From Rhodopirellula islandica (lineage in GTDB: Bacteria; Planctomycetota; Planctomycetia; Pirellulales; Pirellulaceae): 64,000 nt of DNA. The DNA lies in assembly GCF_001027925.1 (NCBI RefSeq), contig NZ_LECT01000048.1, forward strand, positions 141,706 through 205,705, read 5' to 3'. The position numbers and the translations under genes are program-made. Each line of letters starts with the position of its first letter. The first letter of the stretch is position 1. Positions 35,765-46,819 of this stretch are shown here, in pieces. A model generated the notes under the pieces. It saw only the letters and a program-made list of their open reading frames with translations, was not told where the DNA came from and made no database searches.

Positions 35765-37104
35765 ACTTGCCCACTCCCATCGACAGTCCCATGCTCCACC
35801 CATTCCCACCGCTTCGTACGACCGCCTTTGGGTTGAGTCTGATCTGCCTGCCACTGATCTTCTCAGTTGCCGCTTCAGCCCAGGACGGAAATTCGCCATC
35901 TGAGTCGCGTTCCAACCTGCCACTGCATTCGATCATCGATGGTGTCCAGCCGATGACCGGCATCGTGCTGTGGCATGATCACGACCAGGTTGCCACCGAC
36001 GCGATCTCACTGGAGTTTCGCTACTGCGGCTACGACGAAGTCGCGACCGGCCCCGGCCAATGGGACTTTTCAAAGGTCGAACAAATTCTCGACGACATCG
36101 CCTCGCGGTCGCATCAAGCCATCCTGCGATTTCGATTTGTCTACCCAGGCAAAACCACCACGGTTCCAGCATTCATTCGCGACGCGGCTGACTACCAGGA
36201 AACCATCGCCAAGAGCGAAGGCAAACCGACTCATTTCTGCGATTGGTCTAACCCCGCTTTGCAGCAATTCACGCTGGACTTCTACACCGAATTCGCAAAA
36301 CGATATGACTCCGACCCGCGGATCGCGTTTGTTCAAACCGGATTTGGACTCTGGTCGGAATACCACATCTACGATGGTCCGATGGAACTCGGCAAAACGT
36401 TCCCCGCCGCCGAGTACCAATCCAAGTTCCTGCGGCATCTCGACGGGCAGTTTGATTCCCTGCCATGGATGATCAGCATCGATGCGGCGGATGATGAGTT
36501 CACGCCCATCGCAGGGAACGACTCACTGCTGGCTCTCCATTTCGGATTGTTTGACGACTCGTTTCTTTCGAAATCACATTCCAAGTGGAACGCCAAGAAC
36601 TGGGCCGCGATGGGCACAGATCGCTGGCAACGGAACGCCGGCGGCGGTGAATTCAGCTACTACAACCGCCGCGATCAAAAACTCGCCTTGGCCAAATCCG
36701 GCCCCAACGGGGTCTCCGTTGAAACATCCAGCCGCGACTTCCATGTCTCCTTCATGATCGGGAATGACCAGCCCAAGTACCAACCGATGGCTCGAATTCG
36801 CGAGGCTGGAATGGCGATGGGTTACCGCTTCCGCGTCACCCAGGCAATCCTCTCCAAGTCCAATTTGGGCACGACGCTCGAGCTGGAAGCCACCAATGAG
36901 GGCGTCGCACCACTCTATCGGGATGCCTTTTTTGCGGTGGGAGGCAATCGGTCCCAGCAGTCCCTTGGCGGGCTTTTGCCCGGCGAAACAAGGGCTTTCA
37001 CGATCGAAAACCTCCCCGGTACCGTCACCGGAAAGGACCTCCAAATCGAATGCGATGCAATCTTGCCCGATCAGGCCATCCAATTTTTTGCGGATCTGAA
37101 ATAG
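35761..37104 (+). CDS. Secreted DUF4832-like glycosidase-related protein
   Basis: About 447 residues from a GTG overlapping the previous stop; an ATG at 35791 (MLHPFPPL) would give a cleaner signal peptide ending SVAASAQ. The body has a TIM-barrel-like run (VLWHDHDQVATDAISLEFRY, FVQTGFGLWSEYHIYDGPM with acidic residues at strand ends), then a beta-sandwich-like end with GYRFRVTQAILS and LELEATNEGVAPLYRDAFF, the DUF4832 pattern. Such proteins are glycoside-hydrolase-like but usually uncharacterised. Secretion is likely. Confidence 0.75.
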   Translation: MNLPTPIDSPMLHPFPPLRTTAFGLSLICLPLIFSVAASAQDGNSPSESRSNLPLHSIIDGVQPMTGIVLWHDHDQVATDAISLEFRYCGYDEVATGPGQWDFSKVEQILDDIASRSHQAILRFRFVYPGKTTTVPAFIRDAADYQETIAKSEGKPTHFCDWSNPALQQFTLDFYTEFAKRYDSDPRIAFVQTGFGLWSEYHIYDGPMELGKTFPAAEYQSKFLRHLDGQFDSLPWMISIDAADDEFTPIAGNDSLLALHFGLFDDSFLSKSHSKWNAKNWAAMGTDRWQRNAGGGEFSYYNRRDQKLALAKSGPNGVSVETSSRDFHVSFMIGNDQPKYQPMARIREAGMAMGYRFRVTQAILSKSNLGTTLELEATNEGVAPLYRDAFFAVGGNRSQQSLGGLLPGETRAFTIENLPGTVTGKDLQIECDAILPDQAIQFFADLK

Positions 37105-37191
37105 ACTGTGGCGGCTACGAGGTTTCTGCGAGCGTTCGAAAGGACATTTGGCAGGCCTCATCCCGATGCCGCTTTCCTCTGAAATCCATTC

Positions 37192-38157
37192 ATGCCGCTG
37201 ACTAGCGTTTCGACCACCGTTGATGAAACCAACGAAGGACGTGTCGATATCATCGTCCGAGAACTCTCTGGAACCTCCCGCAGCCAAGCTCGCGGGATGA
37301 TCGACCAGGGCTGCGTCATGATCAATGGATCTCCGTGCAAAAGTGTCGGGACCACGGTCAAACCAGGTGACCTGGTGGCGGTCCGATACGACAAACACCA
37401 GCGCTATCGTGAAAAGAAACGTCAGTGGGATGACCGCACGTTCGAGATCGTCTTTGAAGACGACCACATCATCGTCGTCAACAAATCCGCCGGCACGCTG
37501 ACCGTCCCGACCGATCGCGGTGAACCCAACAGCTTGGTCGATCGTGTCTCGATTTACCTGAGCTACTCCAAGGCAAAGAAAGAGGCGTTTGTCGTCCATC
37601 GCCTGGACCGGGAAACCTCGGGACTCCTGGTCTTCGCCAAACACGAACCCATCGCAGAACTGCTGATCGAGCAATTCAAGGACCGCCGCCCCACTCGCGT
37701 ATTCCACGCGATCGTGGCTGGGAATGTGCTCGCCGATGAAGGCACCTTTGAATCGCACTTGGCCACCGGCAGCAATCTGGATCGCTACGAGACCCGCCCG
37801 GGCAAAGACACCGACGAAGCCATCACGCACTACAAGGTGGTTCGTCGGCTGGTCGAACGAGAGTCCAGCCATGGCGAAGACACCACGCTGATCGAAGCCC
37901 AACTCGAAACCAGCAAACGCAACCAAGTCCGAGTGCAATTCGCCAACGCCGGCCATCCGGTTCTTGGAGAACCACGCTACAAACCCAAGGAAGCCATGCA
38001 CGCTCGCTGGCATCGCAAACGCATGGCATTGCACGCGAGCACGCTCGGATTCTTTCATCCCGTCAGCGGCGAAGCGGTGAGCTTCGACACGCCGCTGCCC
38101 AGTGCCATGGAAAAGTTCGTCGCTGGTGCACGTGGACGCAGTGACCGACCGGCTTGA
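37192..38157 (+). CDS. RluA-family pseudouridine synthase
   Basis: A 321-residue rRNA-modifying enzyme. An S4 RNA-binding domain comes first (RVDIIVRELSGTSRSQARGMIDQG). The catalytic domain follows with IIVVNKSAGTLTVP and the active-site motif HRLDRETSGLLVF, where the Asp is catalytic. Later ETSKRNQVRVQFANAGHPVLGEPRY is the usual RluA C-terminal motif. It probably modifies uridines in 23S rRNA or tRNA; the exact site cannot be told. Confidence 0.93.
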   Translation: MPLTSVSTTVDETNEGRVDIIVRELSGTSRSQARGMIDQGCVMINGSPCKSVGTTVKPGDLVAVRYDKHQRYREKKRQWDDRTFEIVFEDDHIIVVNKSAGTLTVPTDRGEPNSLVDRVSIYLSYSKAKKEAFVVHRLDRETSGLLVFAKHEPIAELLIEQFKDRRPTRVFHAIVAGNVLADEGTFESHLATGSNLDRYETRPGKDTDEAITHYKVVRRLVERESSHGEDTTLIEAQLETSKRNQVRVQFANAGHPVLGEPRYKPKEAMHARWHRKRMALHASTLGFFHPVSGEAVSFDTPLPSAMEKFVAGARGRSDRPA

Positions 38158-38322
38158 GTGGCAACCAAGTGGAAGAGCATGATTCCAACTCCCCGTCGCT
38201 GACTCTTCCCCGGCGTGTCGTATTGCCCCGCGTGTCGAATTGCCCTGCGTTCGCTAAACTCGTTGAGCACCAGCCAACGCATCCAGTTGGCTTTTTCAAG
38301 CAACGCAGGACACGAGCGACCG

Positions 38323-39399
38323 ATGATGAAACCTTGGCGAATCGCTGGGATCAATTTTTCTCACATGCACATGGGCGACCTGCTGCGGCAAGTCACCGAG
38401 CACACCGACACGGAACTGGTCGGCGTTTGTGATTCCGATCGCCAGTCGATGCAGCCGACCATTGAAGCGTTGAAAATCCCATCGGACAACGTTTTCACCG
38501 ACGAACTGGAATGTGTTCGAACCGCAAAGCCAGACCTGGTGATCCTATGCCCACCCACCGGCGAGCATGCGGAATGGGTCGAACGACTCGCGCCGCTGGG
38601 TGTTCACCTGCTGGTCGAAAAACCTTTCGCGGCCTCCTTGGCTGATGCCGATCGGATGATCGAGGCTATGCGGCCCACCGGAAAGCAGCTGATCATCAAC
38701 TGGCCCGCCCGTTGGGACCGAGCTCATTACATGACGTGGTGCCTGATCAACCAAGGCACAATCGGGGACGTCATCGAGGTGCATCACTATGGTGGCAATC
38801 GTGGCCCCCTTTATCACGGCGCAGACAAACTCGAACTGGAACCGACCGCGGAAGAAAAGCAACGCAGCTGGTGGTACAAGCTGGACGCCGGTGGCGGATC
38901 ACTGCGAGACTACCTCGGCTACGGTGTGACGATGGGCACTTGGTTCAATGGCGGCCAAAAACCCATCGACGTGACTTGCGTGACCACCGGTACCAAGGGA
39001 TTGGAAGTCGACGAGCACAGCATCACCATCGCTCGCTATGCGACTGGCATGTCCAAATTTGAAACCCGCTGGGGAACCTTCACCGACCCGTGGGTTCACC
39101 AACCACAACCCCAATGCGGCTACGTCGTTCGCGGGACTCGCGGGACCATCTCCAGCTACGATTATGCAACCACCTTGCGTGTCCAAACCGAGGCCCGCCC
39201 GGAAGGTTACGATCATCCGGTCGAAGACCTCCCAACGGGCGAAACCAACGGGATCGAATACACGCTCTCGCGGCTGAACCAAGACCTCCCTGTCGAAGGC
39301 CCGCTCTCGCCCACCATCGCCCGAATTGGCCAGCAAATCATCGAGACCGCCATTCAAAGCGCCGCTCAACAGAAAACCCTGCCCCTGATTGATCGCTGA
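38323..39399 (+). CDS. Gfo/Idh/MocA family oxidoreductase
   Basis: A 358-residue enzyme from MMKPWRIAGINFSHMHMGDLL. The usual glycine loop is replaced by GINFSHMHMGD, but the catalytic motif EKPFAASLADADRM is intact and the C-terminal domain is complete (WWYKLDAGGGSLRDYLGYG). No signal peptide, so probably cytoplasmic. The Met/His-rich nucleotide loop marks a divergent subgroup. Substrate unknown. Confidence 0.88.
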   Translation: MMKPWRIAGINFSHMHMGDLLRQVTEHTDTELVGVCDSDRQSMQPTIEALKIPSDNVFTDELECVRTAKPDLVILCPPTGEHAEWVERLAPLGVHLLVEKPFAASLADADRMIEAMRPTGKQLIINWPARWDRAHYMTWCLINQGTIGDVIEVHHYGGNRGPLYHGADKLELEPTAEEKQRSWWYKLDAGGGSLRDYLGYGVTMGTWFNGGQKPIDVTCVTTGTKGLEVDEHSITIARYATGMSKFETRWGTFTDPWVHQPQPQCGYVVRGTRGTISSYDYATTLRVQTEARPEGYDHPVEDLPTGETNGIEYTLSRLNQDLPVEGPLSPTIARIGQQIIETAIQSAAQQKTLPLIDR

Positions 39400-39477
39400 A
39401 AATCGGCTCACTGCCAAGGAGACTCGCTGAATCCTAACTCGCAACCACTGCGAAGCGATTGGTTGACAGGCGAGCCC

Positions 39478-40131
39478 CTATTCTTGCAAGGCATTCGAAA
39501 TCGCATTGCTCACTGCAGCAGCCAGCTTCTTTGATCCCTCTGCTGTGAAGTGAACATTGCCTGGGGCGACGAACAGCCCCGCCGCGAACGAATCCGAAAC
39601 CTGGTTGAGATCATTCACCGCAATGCCGTGTTTGATCATGACTCGTTCCGCGGCCTCGTTGTAGATTGTGTCGTCCCCGACCTTGCGGCCAGCCTCGCCT
39701 TCCGGAACGGTGGTCGTGTGAGCCCAAATCAGTTTCGCATTCGTCTTCTTCAGTCGCGAAACGATCTCATCCAGATTCTGTTCGTACTGCTCAACCGACG
39801 TCGTCAGCGTCCCGTTGACCTTGTCTCGATTCCCTTGAACCTTCGACTGCGGATGTCGATAGCAAAGGTCCCAGAGCCCCCAATTGAAATGAATGACATC
39901 CCACTGCTCGGTTCCGATCCATCGATCGAGCTTCTTCAGACCGGTCCCTGAGTCCTGTGCATTCCCAGGGTTGTGCCGAACCACCGCCTTGCCCTCCAGC
40001 TCAGCAGCAACCGCGGGCGTGTAGCCGATTGAAATGGAGTCGCCGATGATCAACACCTCCGGCAAATCTTGCGCGTGAACAGTCCCCACAAAAACAGAAC
40101 ACAAAAGAAGAACCAGCACTCTGTATTTCAT
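39478..40131 (-). CDS. Secreted SGNH/GDSL hydrolase
   Basis: A 217-residue protein with a signal peptide (MKYRVLVLLLCSVFVGTVHAQ). Block I is IIGDSISIGY (nucleophile Ser), block III-like FNWGLWDL, and the catalytic His lies in NVHFTAEG. Esterase or lipase acting on acylated glycans or lipids is likely. It is convergent with the upstream oxidoreductase gene; no operon partner is evident. Confidence 0.88.
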   Translation of the reverse strand: MKYRVLVLLLCSVFVGTVHAQDLPEVLIIGDSISIGYTPAVAAELEGKAVVRHNPGNAQDSGTGLKKLDRWIGTEQWDVIHFNWGLWDLCYRHPQSKVQGNRDKVNGTLTTSVEQYEQNLDEIVSRLKKTNAKLIWAHTTTVPEGEAGRKVGDDTIYNEAAERVMIKHGIAVNDLNQVSDSFAAGLFVAPGNVHFTAEGSKKLAAAVSNAISNALQE

Positions 40132-40343
40132 CGCGTTTCCCATTTCATCGATCGGTCATTCAACACCTTGGGAGTACCGATCCCAAAGCGTTGGACATAC
40201 AAGCAAGACCATCATACCAAGGTCAACACTCTTCAAAAAAAAGCAGATTGGCCAATCCGAACCAGGCCAGGTCTCAGGAAACACTGAAGGGAGGCAATGA
40301 CACGAAGCACCTTCCGAAATCCCGGCTCCAGAAAGCGTCTCGC

Positions 40344-41249
40344 TCACGAAAACTCGACCTTCGGTACCGGTGCCCTCTTTCGCCAAATGATGAACAAGCC
40401 CGACAACACAATCAGCCCCGAACCCACCATCATCTGCAGATTCAACCGTTCACCAAACAACAACACTCCGAAGGCGACTCCGAACAGCAAACGCGAATAA
40501 CGGAAAGGAGTGACTGCCGAGACCTCACCGGTCCGCATCGCTTTCATCAAGCTGCCATACGCGGCCACCCCCACCAACACCGCTCCCAACAAACAGAACG
40601 AGACTTTGCCGGTTGGCCAAACAAACCACTCCCCTCGCCACAAAGAAGACATCACCCCAGCAACCAACACCGACAGGAAACCGTACAAACCAAGGATCGA
40701 CGTGCTGACTCTAGCTGGCGCCGCACGACTGGCGAGATCTCGCCCGGCAAATCCAAGCATCCCCATGACAGCCAACATCGAAAGCATCGAGAAACCGTCC
40801 GTGCCAGGACCAACGATGACGATCACCCCGAGCAAGCCGACCAAGACCGCCATCCACCTTCGTATCCCTACCTGTTCGTGAAAGACCATCGCGGCACCTG
40901 CGACCACAACCAGCGGCGTTGCTTGAAGAATGACCGTGGTCGCCGACAGCGGGGTCAGCGCAATCGCGAGCACATAGAACAGTCGGCCGGTGACCTCCAA
41001 CAACATTCGAACAAGCATGATTGGCGCACGTGCGTCCGCCGTGAACAGCGGTTCCCGATTGCGTTTCGCAATGCCAGCGAAGACCAACATTCCTCCCAAC
41101 CCAAACAGGCACAAAATCTGGCCAACTGGCAGCACTTCGGCAGCGGCTTTCACCAACGCGTCTTCCGCAGAAAACGCCGCCATGGAGGCAACCATCCAGA
41201 TCGATCCGACAAGATTCGACCGATCTTCACTTCTCAATTTGGTAGTCAC
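40344..41249 (-). CDS. EamA/DMT-family transporter
   Basis: A 301-residue membrane protein with about ten hydrophobic segments arranged as two EamA repeats (GSIWMVASMAAFSAEDAL...; later FLSVLVAGVMSS and GAVLVGVAAYGSL). The repeated EKLN-like HEQVGIRRWMAVLVGLLGVIVIVG and GERLNLQMMVGSGLIVLSG mark the ends of each half. The family exports or exchanges small metabolites. Substrate unknown. Confidence 0.88.
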   Translation of the reverse strand: MTTKLRSEDRSNLVGSIWMVASMAAFSAEDALVKAAAEVLPVGQILCLFGLGGMLVFAGIAKRNREPLFTADARAPIMLVRMLLEVTGRLFYVLAIALTPLSATTVILQATPLVVVAGAAMVFHEQVGIRRWMAVLVGLLGVIVIVGPGTDGFSMLSMLAVMGMLGFAGRDLASRAAPARVSTSILGLYGFLSVLVAGVMSSLWRGEWFVWPTGKVSFCLLGAVLVGVAAYGSLMKAMRTGEVSAVTPFRYSRLLFGVAFGVLLFGERLNLQMMVGSGLIVLSGLFIIWRKRAPVPKVEFS

Positions 41250-41576
41250 GAAACTCCAATGCGCGCGTTGAAAAAAGGCATCAAACTAGCTCATTCGCTC
41301 GACACGTCAACGCAGCCAAACATCTGACACGCACGCGAATGCCCCTCGGACAGCCCCTGGCGAGATTCGATGTTGCTCCAATTGGAGTGATGACCATCGT
41401 CGTGCACCAGACAGCCGAGATCTTCAACGGCGGGCGGGACGACCGGGTGTCGTCCATGCTGGAAAGACTGGGGATTGAGTTTCCCAATCTCATCATTCAA
41501 CGCTTTCTCCAGGGAATCGCAGCGAGCCTGTTCGCGTCGAGCGGGACAAGCTCGACTCAGGTGACCTCGTGTGATC
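41250..41576. other. Intergenic stretch with possible degraded small gene
   Basis: About 327 bp between the EamA gene and the FtsX permease. On the minus strand an open run from ~41576 to 41291 reads protein-like (CDSLEKALNDEIGKLNPQ, later CLVHDDGHHSNWSNIESR) but has no good start codon outside the permease gene. It may be a small gene with an unusual start or a remnant. No palindromes of note. Confidence 0.3.
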
Positions 41577-42710
41577 TCACGCCTGCCGCAGCGCGTTGAC
41601 GATTGGGACGGTGGCGGCCTGAATGGCGGGCACCAACCCGGCGAGGATCCCAACCAAGACCGATACCACGGGTCCGGTGACCGCCAACCCCAGCGATGGA
41701 CGGAACGCGATCGTGGCTCCCTCGGCACCAATTGCAAACCCTCCCAAACCAAGCGCGGCGAGCGCGAGCAGCGTTCCCGCGACCCCGCCCACCAAGCACA
41801 AAATGGTGCTCTCGGCCAAAACCAACCGCATGGCTCGCAGCGGTCGAACGCCCACGGTTTGCAGCACCGCGTATTCCTTGATCCGGTCCTGGACGCTCAT
41901 CACCGTGGTCGTCGCGACCAACGACAACACCAAGGCGACGCAGGCGTAGCCCAGCCAGTGAGCAAAACCAATCAAGTCCACCAAGTCCGACAACGTGCTG
42001 GCTTGAAACGCTCCCTTTCGGCGAGTCTTGGTCGCGACCGCGCCGGCCCGAAGCTTCTGATCAATCGCTGCCGCCACACGATCGGGGTCCGCATCGTCGG
42101 TGAGCATGACTTCATGCTGCGTCACCAACCCGGCGGCGTCCAACCCACGCGTGTACTGCAGAAATTGCAGGCTGGTGTAGATCAAGTTCTCTTCGGATGG
42201 AACGCTCGATTCAAAGACACCCGCCACACGCACGGACAAGTCTCCAATCGTGAATTGGTCTCCGGTTTTCAGCCCTCGACGCTGCGCCACGTTCCGCCCC
42301 ACGATGGCCGCATCTCGATGGGACTCAAACTGTTGCCAACTCCCGCTGGTCAATTTCAACGGACGTGTTTGCTGGATCTGTTTCGGATCGGCTCCGTTGA
42401 AGACCACAATGTCGAGGCTCGCTCGGCAGTTGTTCGTCCACACTTGGATCGGCATCACGTCGCGTACACCCGGGACCTCCGAAATGACACGTTGGTAGTC
42501 CTCCGGCAAACGACTGCTGGTCGGACAAAAGCGGTTTTCTTGGAAGACAATCAGATTGCGATCCGCATCCGATCCCGTCGTCAGTCGATGCAGGCCCTCT
42601 TGCACGGAGCCGACAAAGCAGAACACAAACATGGCAACCGCCGCGCCGGTGACAGTCAGCAGCGTCCGAGTGCGGTGTCGCCAAAGCGTTTTCAAAACAT
42701 AACGAAACAT
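41577..42710 (-). CDS. FtsX-like ABC permease (second in cluster)
   Basis: A 377-residue permease from [20 protein letters not shown]; an ATG three codons upstream (42719) is equally possible. One N-terminal membrane helix, a periplasmic MacB-type core (~residues 40-240) and three C-terminal helices (FxFLVA-like [49 protein letters not shown]) make the classic FtsX/MacB layout. It lies downstream of the LolD-like ATPase and the adaptor, so it is part of a tripartite export system. Substrate unknown. Confidence 0.88.
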   Translation of the reverse strand: MFRYVLKTLWRHRTRTLLTVTGAAVAMFVFCFVGSVQEGLHRLTTGSDADRNLIVFQENRFCPTSSRLPEDYQRVISEVPGVRDVMPIQVWTNNCRASLDIVVFNGADPKQIQQTRPLKLTSGSWQQFESHRDAAIVGRNVAQRRGLKTGDQFTIGDLSVRVAGVFESSVPSEENLIYTSLQFLQYTRGLDAAGLVTQHEVMLTDDADPDRVAAAIDQKLRAGAVATKTRRKGAFQASTLSDLVDLIGFAHWLGYACVALVLSLVATTTVMSVQDRIKEYAVLQTVGVRPLRAMRLVLAESTILCLVGGVAGTLLALAALGLGGFAIGAEGATIAFRPSLGLAVTGPVVSVLVGILAGLVPAIQAATVPIVNALRQA

Positions 42711-42795
42711 AATGTCCATCCGATTTCGGAAGCACCCAATGTGGCATAGGCTTCCAGCCTGTGAATACTCACCCAACAGCCAAAGCCACCTGAGT

Positions 42796-43497
42796 TCAAC
42801 TAACTGCCGAGGTTTCGTCCAATCCAACCTCGATAAACTTACCTCGATCCAAAACCAATTGCCGCGATGCGATTTTGGCAGCATCCGTGTCATGAGTGAC
42901 CATCAACAGCGTGATATCCAGTTCCTTATTCAATCGCTGCAGCAAGACCTGCACCTGCTCGCTGGTGTCGGTATCCAGACTCCCCGTCGGTTCATCCGCC
43001 ACGACGACTTTGGGGTGAGCCACAATCGCTCGGGCGATCCCGACCCGCTGTTCTTGTCCTCCCGACAACTGCCGAGGGTAGTGATCCGCTCGATCGCTCA
43101 GCCCCACCGCTTCTAGCGCCAACTCAACGCGCTGCCGACGCTGGGTCCCCGACATTTTCAACAGCAACGTCGGCAGTTCGACGTTCTCGTAGGCCGTCAG
43201 AACGGGAATCAAATTGTGGGTTTGGAAGATGTAGCCCAAATTTGCCGCTCGCCAATCGGCCAACTTACCGCGAGAAAGTTTGGTGACTTCGGTTCCTGCC
43301 ACACGAATCGTTCCCGCATCGGGACGATCGATTCCGCTGACCAAGTTCAGCAGCGTGCTTTTCCCGGTGCCACTTGGCCCCATCAAAGAGACGAAGTCGC
43401 CCGCCTCGATGTCGAGATCAACCTCGTCCAGAGGGGTGATCGTTTCATCACCCTTGCGAAAACTCTTGCAGACGCCACGTAGTTCGACCAATGCCAT
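42796..43497 (-). CDS. LolD/MacB-type ABC ATPase
   Basis: A 233-residue ATPase: Walker [11 protein letters not shown]-loop [19 protein letters not shown], signature [15 protein letters not shown] and Walker [13 protein letters not shown]. The MNLIP-like loop is characteristic of LolD/MacB ATPases that pair with FtsX-type permeases. Its start codon shares one base with the stop of the upstream adaptor gene. It should energise one or both of the neighbouring permeases. Confidence 0.95.
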   Translation of the reverse strand: MALVELRGVCKSFRKGDETITPLDEVDLDIEAGDFVSLMGPSGTGKSTLLNLVSGIDRPDAGTIRVAGTEVTKLSRGKLADWRAANLGYIFQTHNLIPVLTAYENVELPTLLLKMSGTQRRQRVELALEAVGLSDRADHYPRQLSGGQEQRVGIARAIVAHPKVVVADEPTGSLDTDTSEQVQVLLQRLNKELDITLLMVTHDTDAAKIASRQLVLDRGKFIEVGLDETSAVS

Positions 43498-45056
43498 CAG
43501 TTCATCCCCATCGTTGTGTCTTCGCGTTCCACCAAGACGGAATCGCCTGCTTCCAAACCGGATGGAATGTTCGCAATCAATTTATCCGTCACGTTCAGTC
43601 CCGACTCAATTTCGACCAAGCCATCACCTCCGGCTCCCCCGACAATCACCGGCGTTTTCCTTGCAATCTGATCTGAAGAGACGCACCAAACGAACGTTCC
43701 CGAGTCTCCTGTTTGAACCAACGACTGCGGCACAAACAATCGCTGCCTGTCCTTCGCCGCTTGGGTGTCGAGTTCTGTCGCTGGAGAAAGAAACGTTGCC
43801 GTCACGAGCATTTCCGGGCTCACGGTGGGAGGCGGGTCGATCAGTTCGACCTTCACCTCCAAAGTGTTCTTTTGAACGTTCGCGGCGCTGGTGGCTTGCA
43901 GCACTCGTCCCTGGATAACCAATGACGACGACGCGGTTTCGATCTCCACTGGCTGGCCTTGCCGAACCATCGGGACGTCTTCCAGACGCACGTCCGCGCG
44001 GACTTGCAGGCGTTCGGGATCGTACATCTCTACCACCGTGCTGGCGCTATGCCCCGTCGAGGACGCCATGCCCGAAACACGCGTTCCAGGCGAAGCGATC
44101 AATCGTAGAATTCGACCATCCATGGGAGCCTTGACCACGTTGCGTTCCAACGCCAACTCAGTCTGTCGCAGCTGCAACCTCGCCTCATCCCAGAGTGCTT
44201 TCGAAGACGCGACCTTGGCCTTGGCCTCTTCCACTTGACGAGTTTCTTCGACCAGCAACTGACGCTGCTTCTCCAACGCCTGCACCTTGTTGCTCAGGGC
44301 ATCCACTTCGCGTTTTAGGTTCGGCTGGCGACGTTGCAACTCCTGCAGATTCGCGTGCTCCGCTGCGTGGTCGCTTTCCGCACGAGCGAGAATTCGACCG
44401 GAAATCGCGCCTTCGGCCGACCGCTTGCCCTGCATGTTGTTCAGAGCGTATTCCACGTTCGCCTCGGCAGCGTCAATCAAGAACGGCAACTTGGCAAGTT
44501 CCGTCTGCGCTTTCGCCAACATGCTTTCCGCGTCGGCCAGTTGAACCTCCAAGTGCACCGGGTTTTCGAAACGTACCCGGGCAGCGTTCAATTCCGCTTC
44601 CGCACGTTGCAGTTCCCCGTGCCGAATCGCAACTGCATTCTTGGCCTGTTGAACGTTCAACTCCGCGTCAATGGCGATCAAACGAGCAACCGGCTCGCCC
44701 CGTTTGACCGGTTGCCCCTCCACCACCAACAACGATTCAATCACTCCTGGGGCCAAGGCCGCGACGCTGATCGCGGTCGGCCGCGGCTCGATCCATCCGG
44801 GTGATTGAAACAACGTTTGTCCCGCCTGAACCACCTCGGCACGTTTGGCGATCACCGGCATCACGGTGACCGTTTGCCTTGGCAACCAATGACGCCCCGC
44901 CGCGACCGCCAGCAATACTACAAAGCCGACCAGGATTCCAATCGGCATCACAAAACGGCTGATCCAACGTCGACGCCGAGGCGACGATGCGGGATTGTTT
45001 TGCGTTGGCGTGCGGTCGATGGCCAATTGGCCGAGATCAAGCGGAGCTTCTGCCAT
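43497..45056 (-). CDS. HlyD/RND-type periplasmic adaptor
   Basis: A 519-residue membrane-fusion protein. An N-terminal transmembrane helix ([19 protein letters not shown]) anchors it; then come a barrel-sandwich half ([23 protein letters not shown]), a long coiled coil (~residues 120-260, heavy in Lys/Glu/Gln), the return half ([22 protein letters not shown]) and a beta-barrel with C-terminal domain. The layout fits adaptors of MacAB-like exporters. It overlaps the ATPase gene by one base. Confidence 0.92.
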   Translation of the reverse strand: MAEAPLDLGQLAIDRTPTQNNPASSPRRRRWISRFVMPIGILVGFVVLLAVAAGRHWLPRQTVTVMPVIAKRAEVVQAGQTLFQSPGWIEPRPTAISVAALAPGVIESLLVVEGQPVKRGEPVARLIAIDAELNVQQAKNAVAIRHGELQRAEAELNAARVRFENPVHLEVQLADAESMLAKAQTELAKLPFLIDAAEANVEYALNNMQGKRSAEGAISGRILARAESDHAAEHANLQELQRRQPNLKREVDALSNKVQALEKQRQLLVEETRQVEEAKAKVASSKALWDEARLQLRQTELALERNVVKAPMDGRILRLIASPGTRVSGMASSTGHSASTVVEMYDPERLQVRADVRLEDVPMVRQGQPVEIETASSSLVIQGRVLQATSAANVQKNTLEVKVELIDPPPTVSPEMLVTATFLSPATELDTQAAKDRQRLFVPQSLVQTGDSGTFVWCVSSDQIARKTPVIVGGAGGDGLVEIESGLNVTDKLIANIPSGLEAGDSVLVEREDTTMGMN

Positions 45057-45058
45057 GA

Positions 45059-45580
45059 CTACTTGCTCGACCGAACGAAAACGTCGCTGGCTTCAACGGT
45101 CAAATTGCCTTGGTCGTCCCGTTTGGCAATCCCGTGAACCACGACAGTTGCCAGCTCATTGACGCCTAACAAATCGCGAGCGGTTTTCGAAACCGGTGCT
45201 CCCGACTCGTCAACGACCTTCACCGTCGCGATGTTGTCTTTGACCTGGTCCTGCGTGCAACAGTAGTCCCAGGGTGTCGGGCAACCTTCGTCATCGGCAC
45301 AGTAGGGAACGTTCGGATCGACAATGGTGAATGCCGCCAAACCATCGACGAACGGGTCCGCGGAGCCGCCAATCAATCCCACCAAGGTCAACTCTTCGCC
45401 ATCGCCAGCCTTCTCACGGGCCTCCCCGACGGGCATCGCATCGGCAGGTTCCGAGCTGGCCAGGTAAGCCGAATCCGCACCGGACCCTTGGCTCGCATCA
45501 TTCTCGGCAACTTCTGAACCGCCGCAACCAGCGATCAAAGCAACGACGCCCAATAGGGCAAGGTGTTGAAAACGTTTCAT
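45059..45580 (-). CDS. Putative lipoprotein in export cluster
   Basis: A 173-residue protein with a lipoprotein signal (MKRFQHLALLGVVALIAGC, lipid Cys19). A Ser/Asp-rich linker is followed by a compact domain (EELTLVGLIGGSADPFVDGLAAFTIVD, then AKRDDQGNLTVEASDVFV) that looks like an OB-type or small beta barrel and contains a Cys cluster (YCADDEGCPTPWDYCC) suited to metal or disulfide binding. It lies 2 bp before the adaptor gene. Possibly the cargo or a periplasmic partner of the exporter. Confidence 0.8.
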   Translation of the reverse strand: MKRFQHLALLGVVALIAGCGGSEVAENDASQGSGADSAYLASSEPADAMPVGEAREKAGDGEELTLVGLIGGSADPFVDGLAAFTIVDPNVPYCADDEGCPTPWDYCCTQDQVKDNIATVKVVDESGAPVSKTARDLLGVNELATVVVHGIAKRDDQGNLTVEASDVFVRSSK

Positions 45581-45609
45581 TGTGTTTCTCTTTGAAAAAG
45601 GGTTTTGAG

Positions 45610-46764
45610 TCAAACTGCTTTCAGTCCCGTTGCGACTTCTTCTCGCAACGCTTTGAGTGCCGGTGGCAACGAACCAAGGACACCCAACAAAATTCCAACG
45701 CCGCACCCGATCAAGATCGCGACACTGTCGATCCTCAATGTGAAAGCTCCCATTGTGAATCGAACCGCCATGCCATTGAGCAGCAGCAACGCCACCACCC
45801 CTGACAACAACGATCCAGCGGCCGCCAACAGGACGCCCTCCTGGACCACACTCAGCAAGATCGCACGCCGTCGATAACCGATGGCTTGCAACGTTGCGAT
45901 TTCTCGGATCCGTCCGGCAACCGATCCATACATCATGTTCAATCCAGCGAACACGCCCGCACCGGACACCAGCACCACCACAAACCACGCCAACACTCGG
46001 ACGGGTTTGTAGTGCTGCTGAAGCGACGCGTAGTAATCCGTTTCGCGAATCGCTCGCAGCTCCAAATCCAAACGCTCTTTGCAGAACAACTGAACCTCCG
46101 CCGCCGAGCGACCAGGCAACAATCGAATTGCGACCAAGCTCAAATCCTGCCGTTTGGTCGCAGTTTGAAAGTCATTCAAGGAACACCAGATTTCCGATTC
46201 ATAGGCCGACCCGCCAGAAGCGAACCGGCCGCTGATCGTCCACTTGCGGCCCTCAAATTCCAGCTGTTTGCCAAGTGTCAGCTCACTCGGTTCGCGACCA
46301 AGCTTGGTGGCCACCAAACGGCCAACCATCACTTCCCCATCGGACGGCCAAGATCCCTCGACCAGCTGCACCGAACGACGCACCAAGGGCGTCGATGTGG
46401 TCACACCGCGAACCAACCCCAGGCCTCCCGGACCAGAGTCCGTCGCGACTCGCGTTCCTAAGTACAGCTCCGGTGACACATGACGGACGCCAAAACGCTT
46501 CATCGTGCCATCGAGGCTGGCGGCCAACAGCGATGGAGTCCGCGCGGCAATCGATGAGTTCTCGATGTTCTCTTCTGAGTTCACCGAGTACACCAACACC
46601 ACATCGTCATCCCCACTGATTGCCAGCGACCGTTCCAATCCGCGAATGAATCCCACGACCACAAACACCAGCATCACCACCGTGGCCAGGGCCACCAATG
46701 TCAACGCAGTGCGCACCGGCCGTCGGGCCAAATTGCGGACGCCGTATTCCCAAGGCAACAGCAC
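45610..46764 (-). CDS. FtsX-like ABC permease (first in cluster)
   Basis: A 384-residue permease: N-terminal helix ([22 protein letters not shown]), a periplasmic core of about 200 residues and three C-terminal helices ([59 protein letters not shown]). A conserved [16 protein letters not shown] loop, the ATPase-contact signature of FtsX/MacB permeases, is present. With the second permease at 41577-42710 it could form a heterodimer powered by the single ATPase. Confidence 0.88.
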   Translation of the reverse strand: MLLPWEYGVRNLARRPVRTALTLVALATVVMLVFVVVGFIRGLERSLAISGDDDVVLVYSVNSEENIENSSIAARTPSLLAASLDGTMKRFGVRHVSPELYLGTRVATDSGPGGLGLVRGVTTSTPLVRRSVQLVEGSWPSDGEVMVGRLVATKLGREPSELTLGKQLEFEGRKWTISGRFASGGSAYESEIWCSLNDFQTATKRQDLSLVAIRLLPGRSAAEVQLFCKERLDLELRAIRETDYYASLQQHYKPVRVLAWFVVVLVSGAGVFAGLNMMYGSVAGRIREIATLQAIGYRRRAILLSVVQEGVLLAAAGSLLSGVVALLLLNGMAVRFTMGAFTLRIDSVAILIGCGVGILLGVLGSLPPALKALREEVATGLKAV

Positions 46765-46819
46765 TAGCGAATGTCCCAGGACAAGAATTGGATTGCGAAA
46801 CCGATTGCGAATCTCATCT

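Noticed and set aside
36574..38058. 494-codon minus-strand open frame
   Set aside because: Antisense to the DUF4832-like and RluA genes, both with recognisable motifs; the reverse product shows no domain.
40191..41327. 378-codon plus-strand open frame
   Set aside because: Antisense to the EamA transporter; composition is Arg/Gln/His-rich and shadow-like.
41291..41576. Small minus-strand gene after the FtsX permease
   Set aside because: The text is protein-like, but no acceptable start was found outside the permease gene; kept only as a possible remnant.
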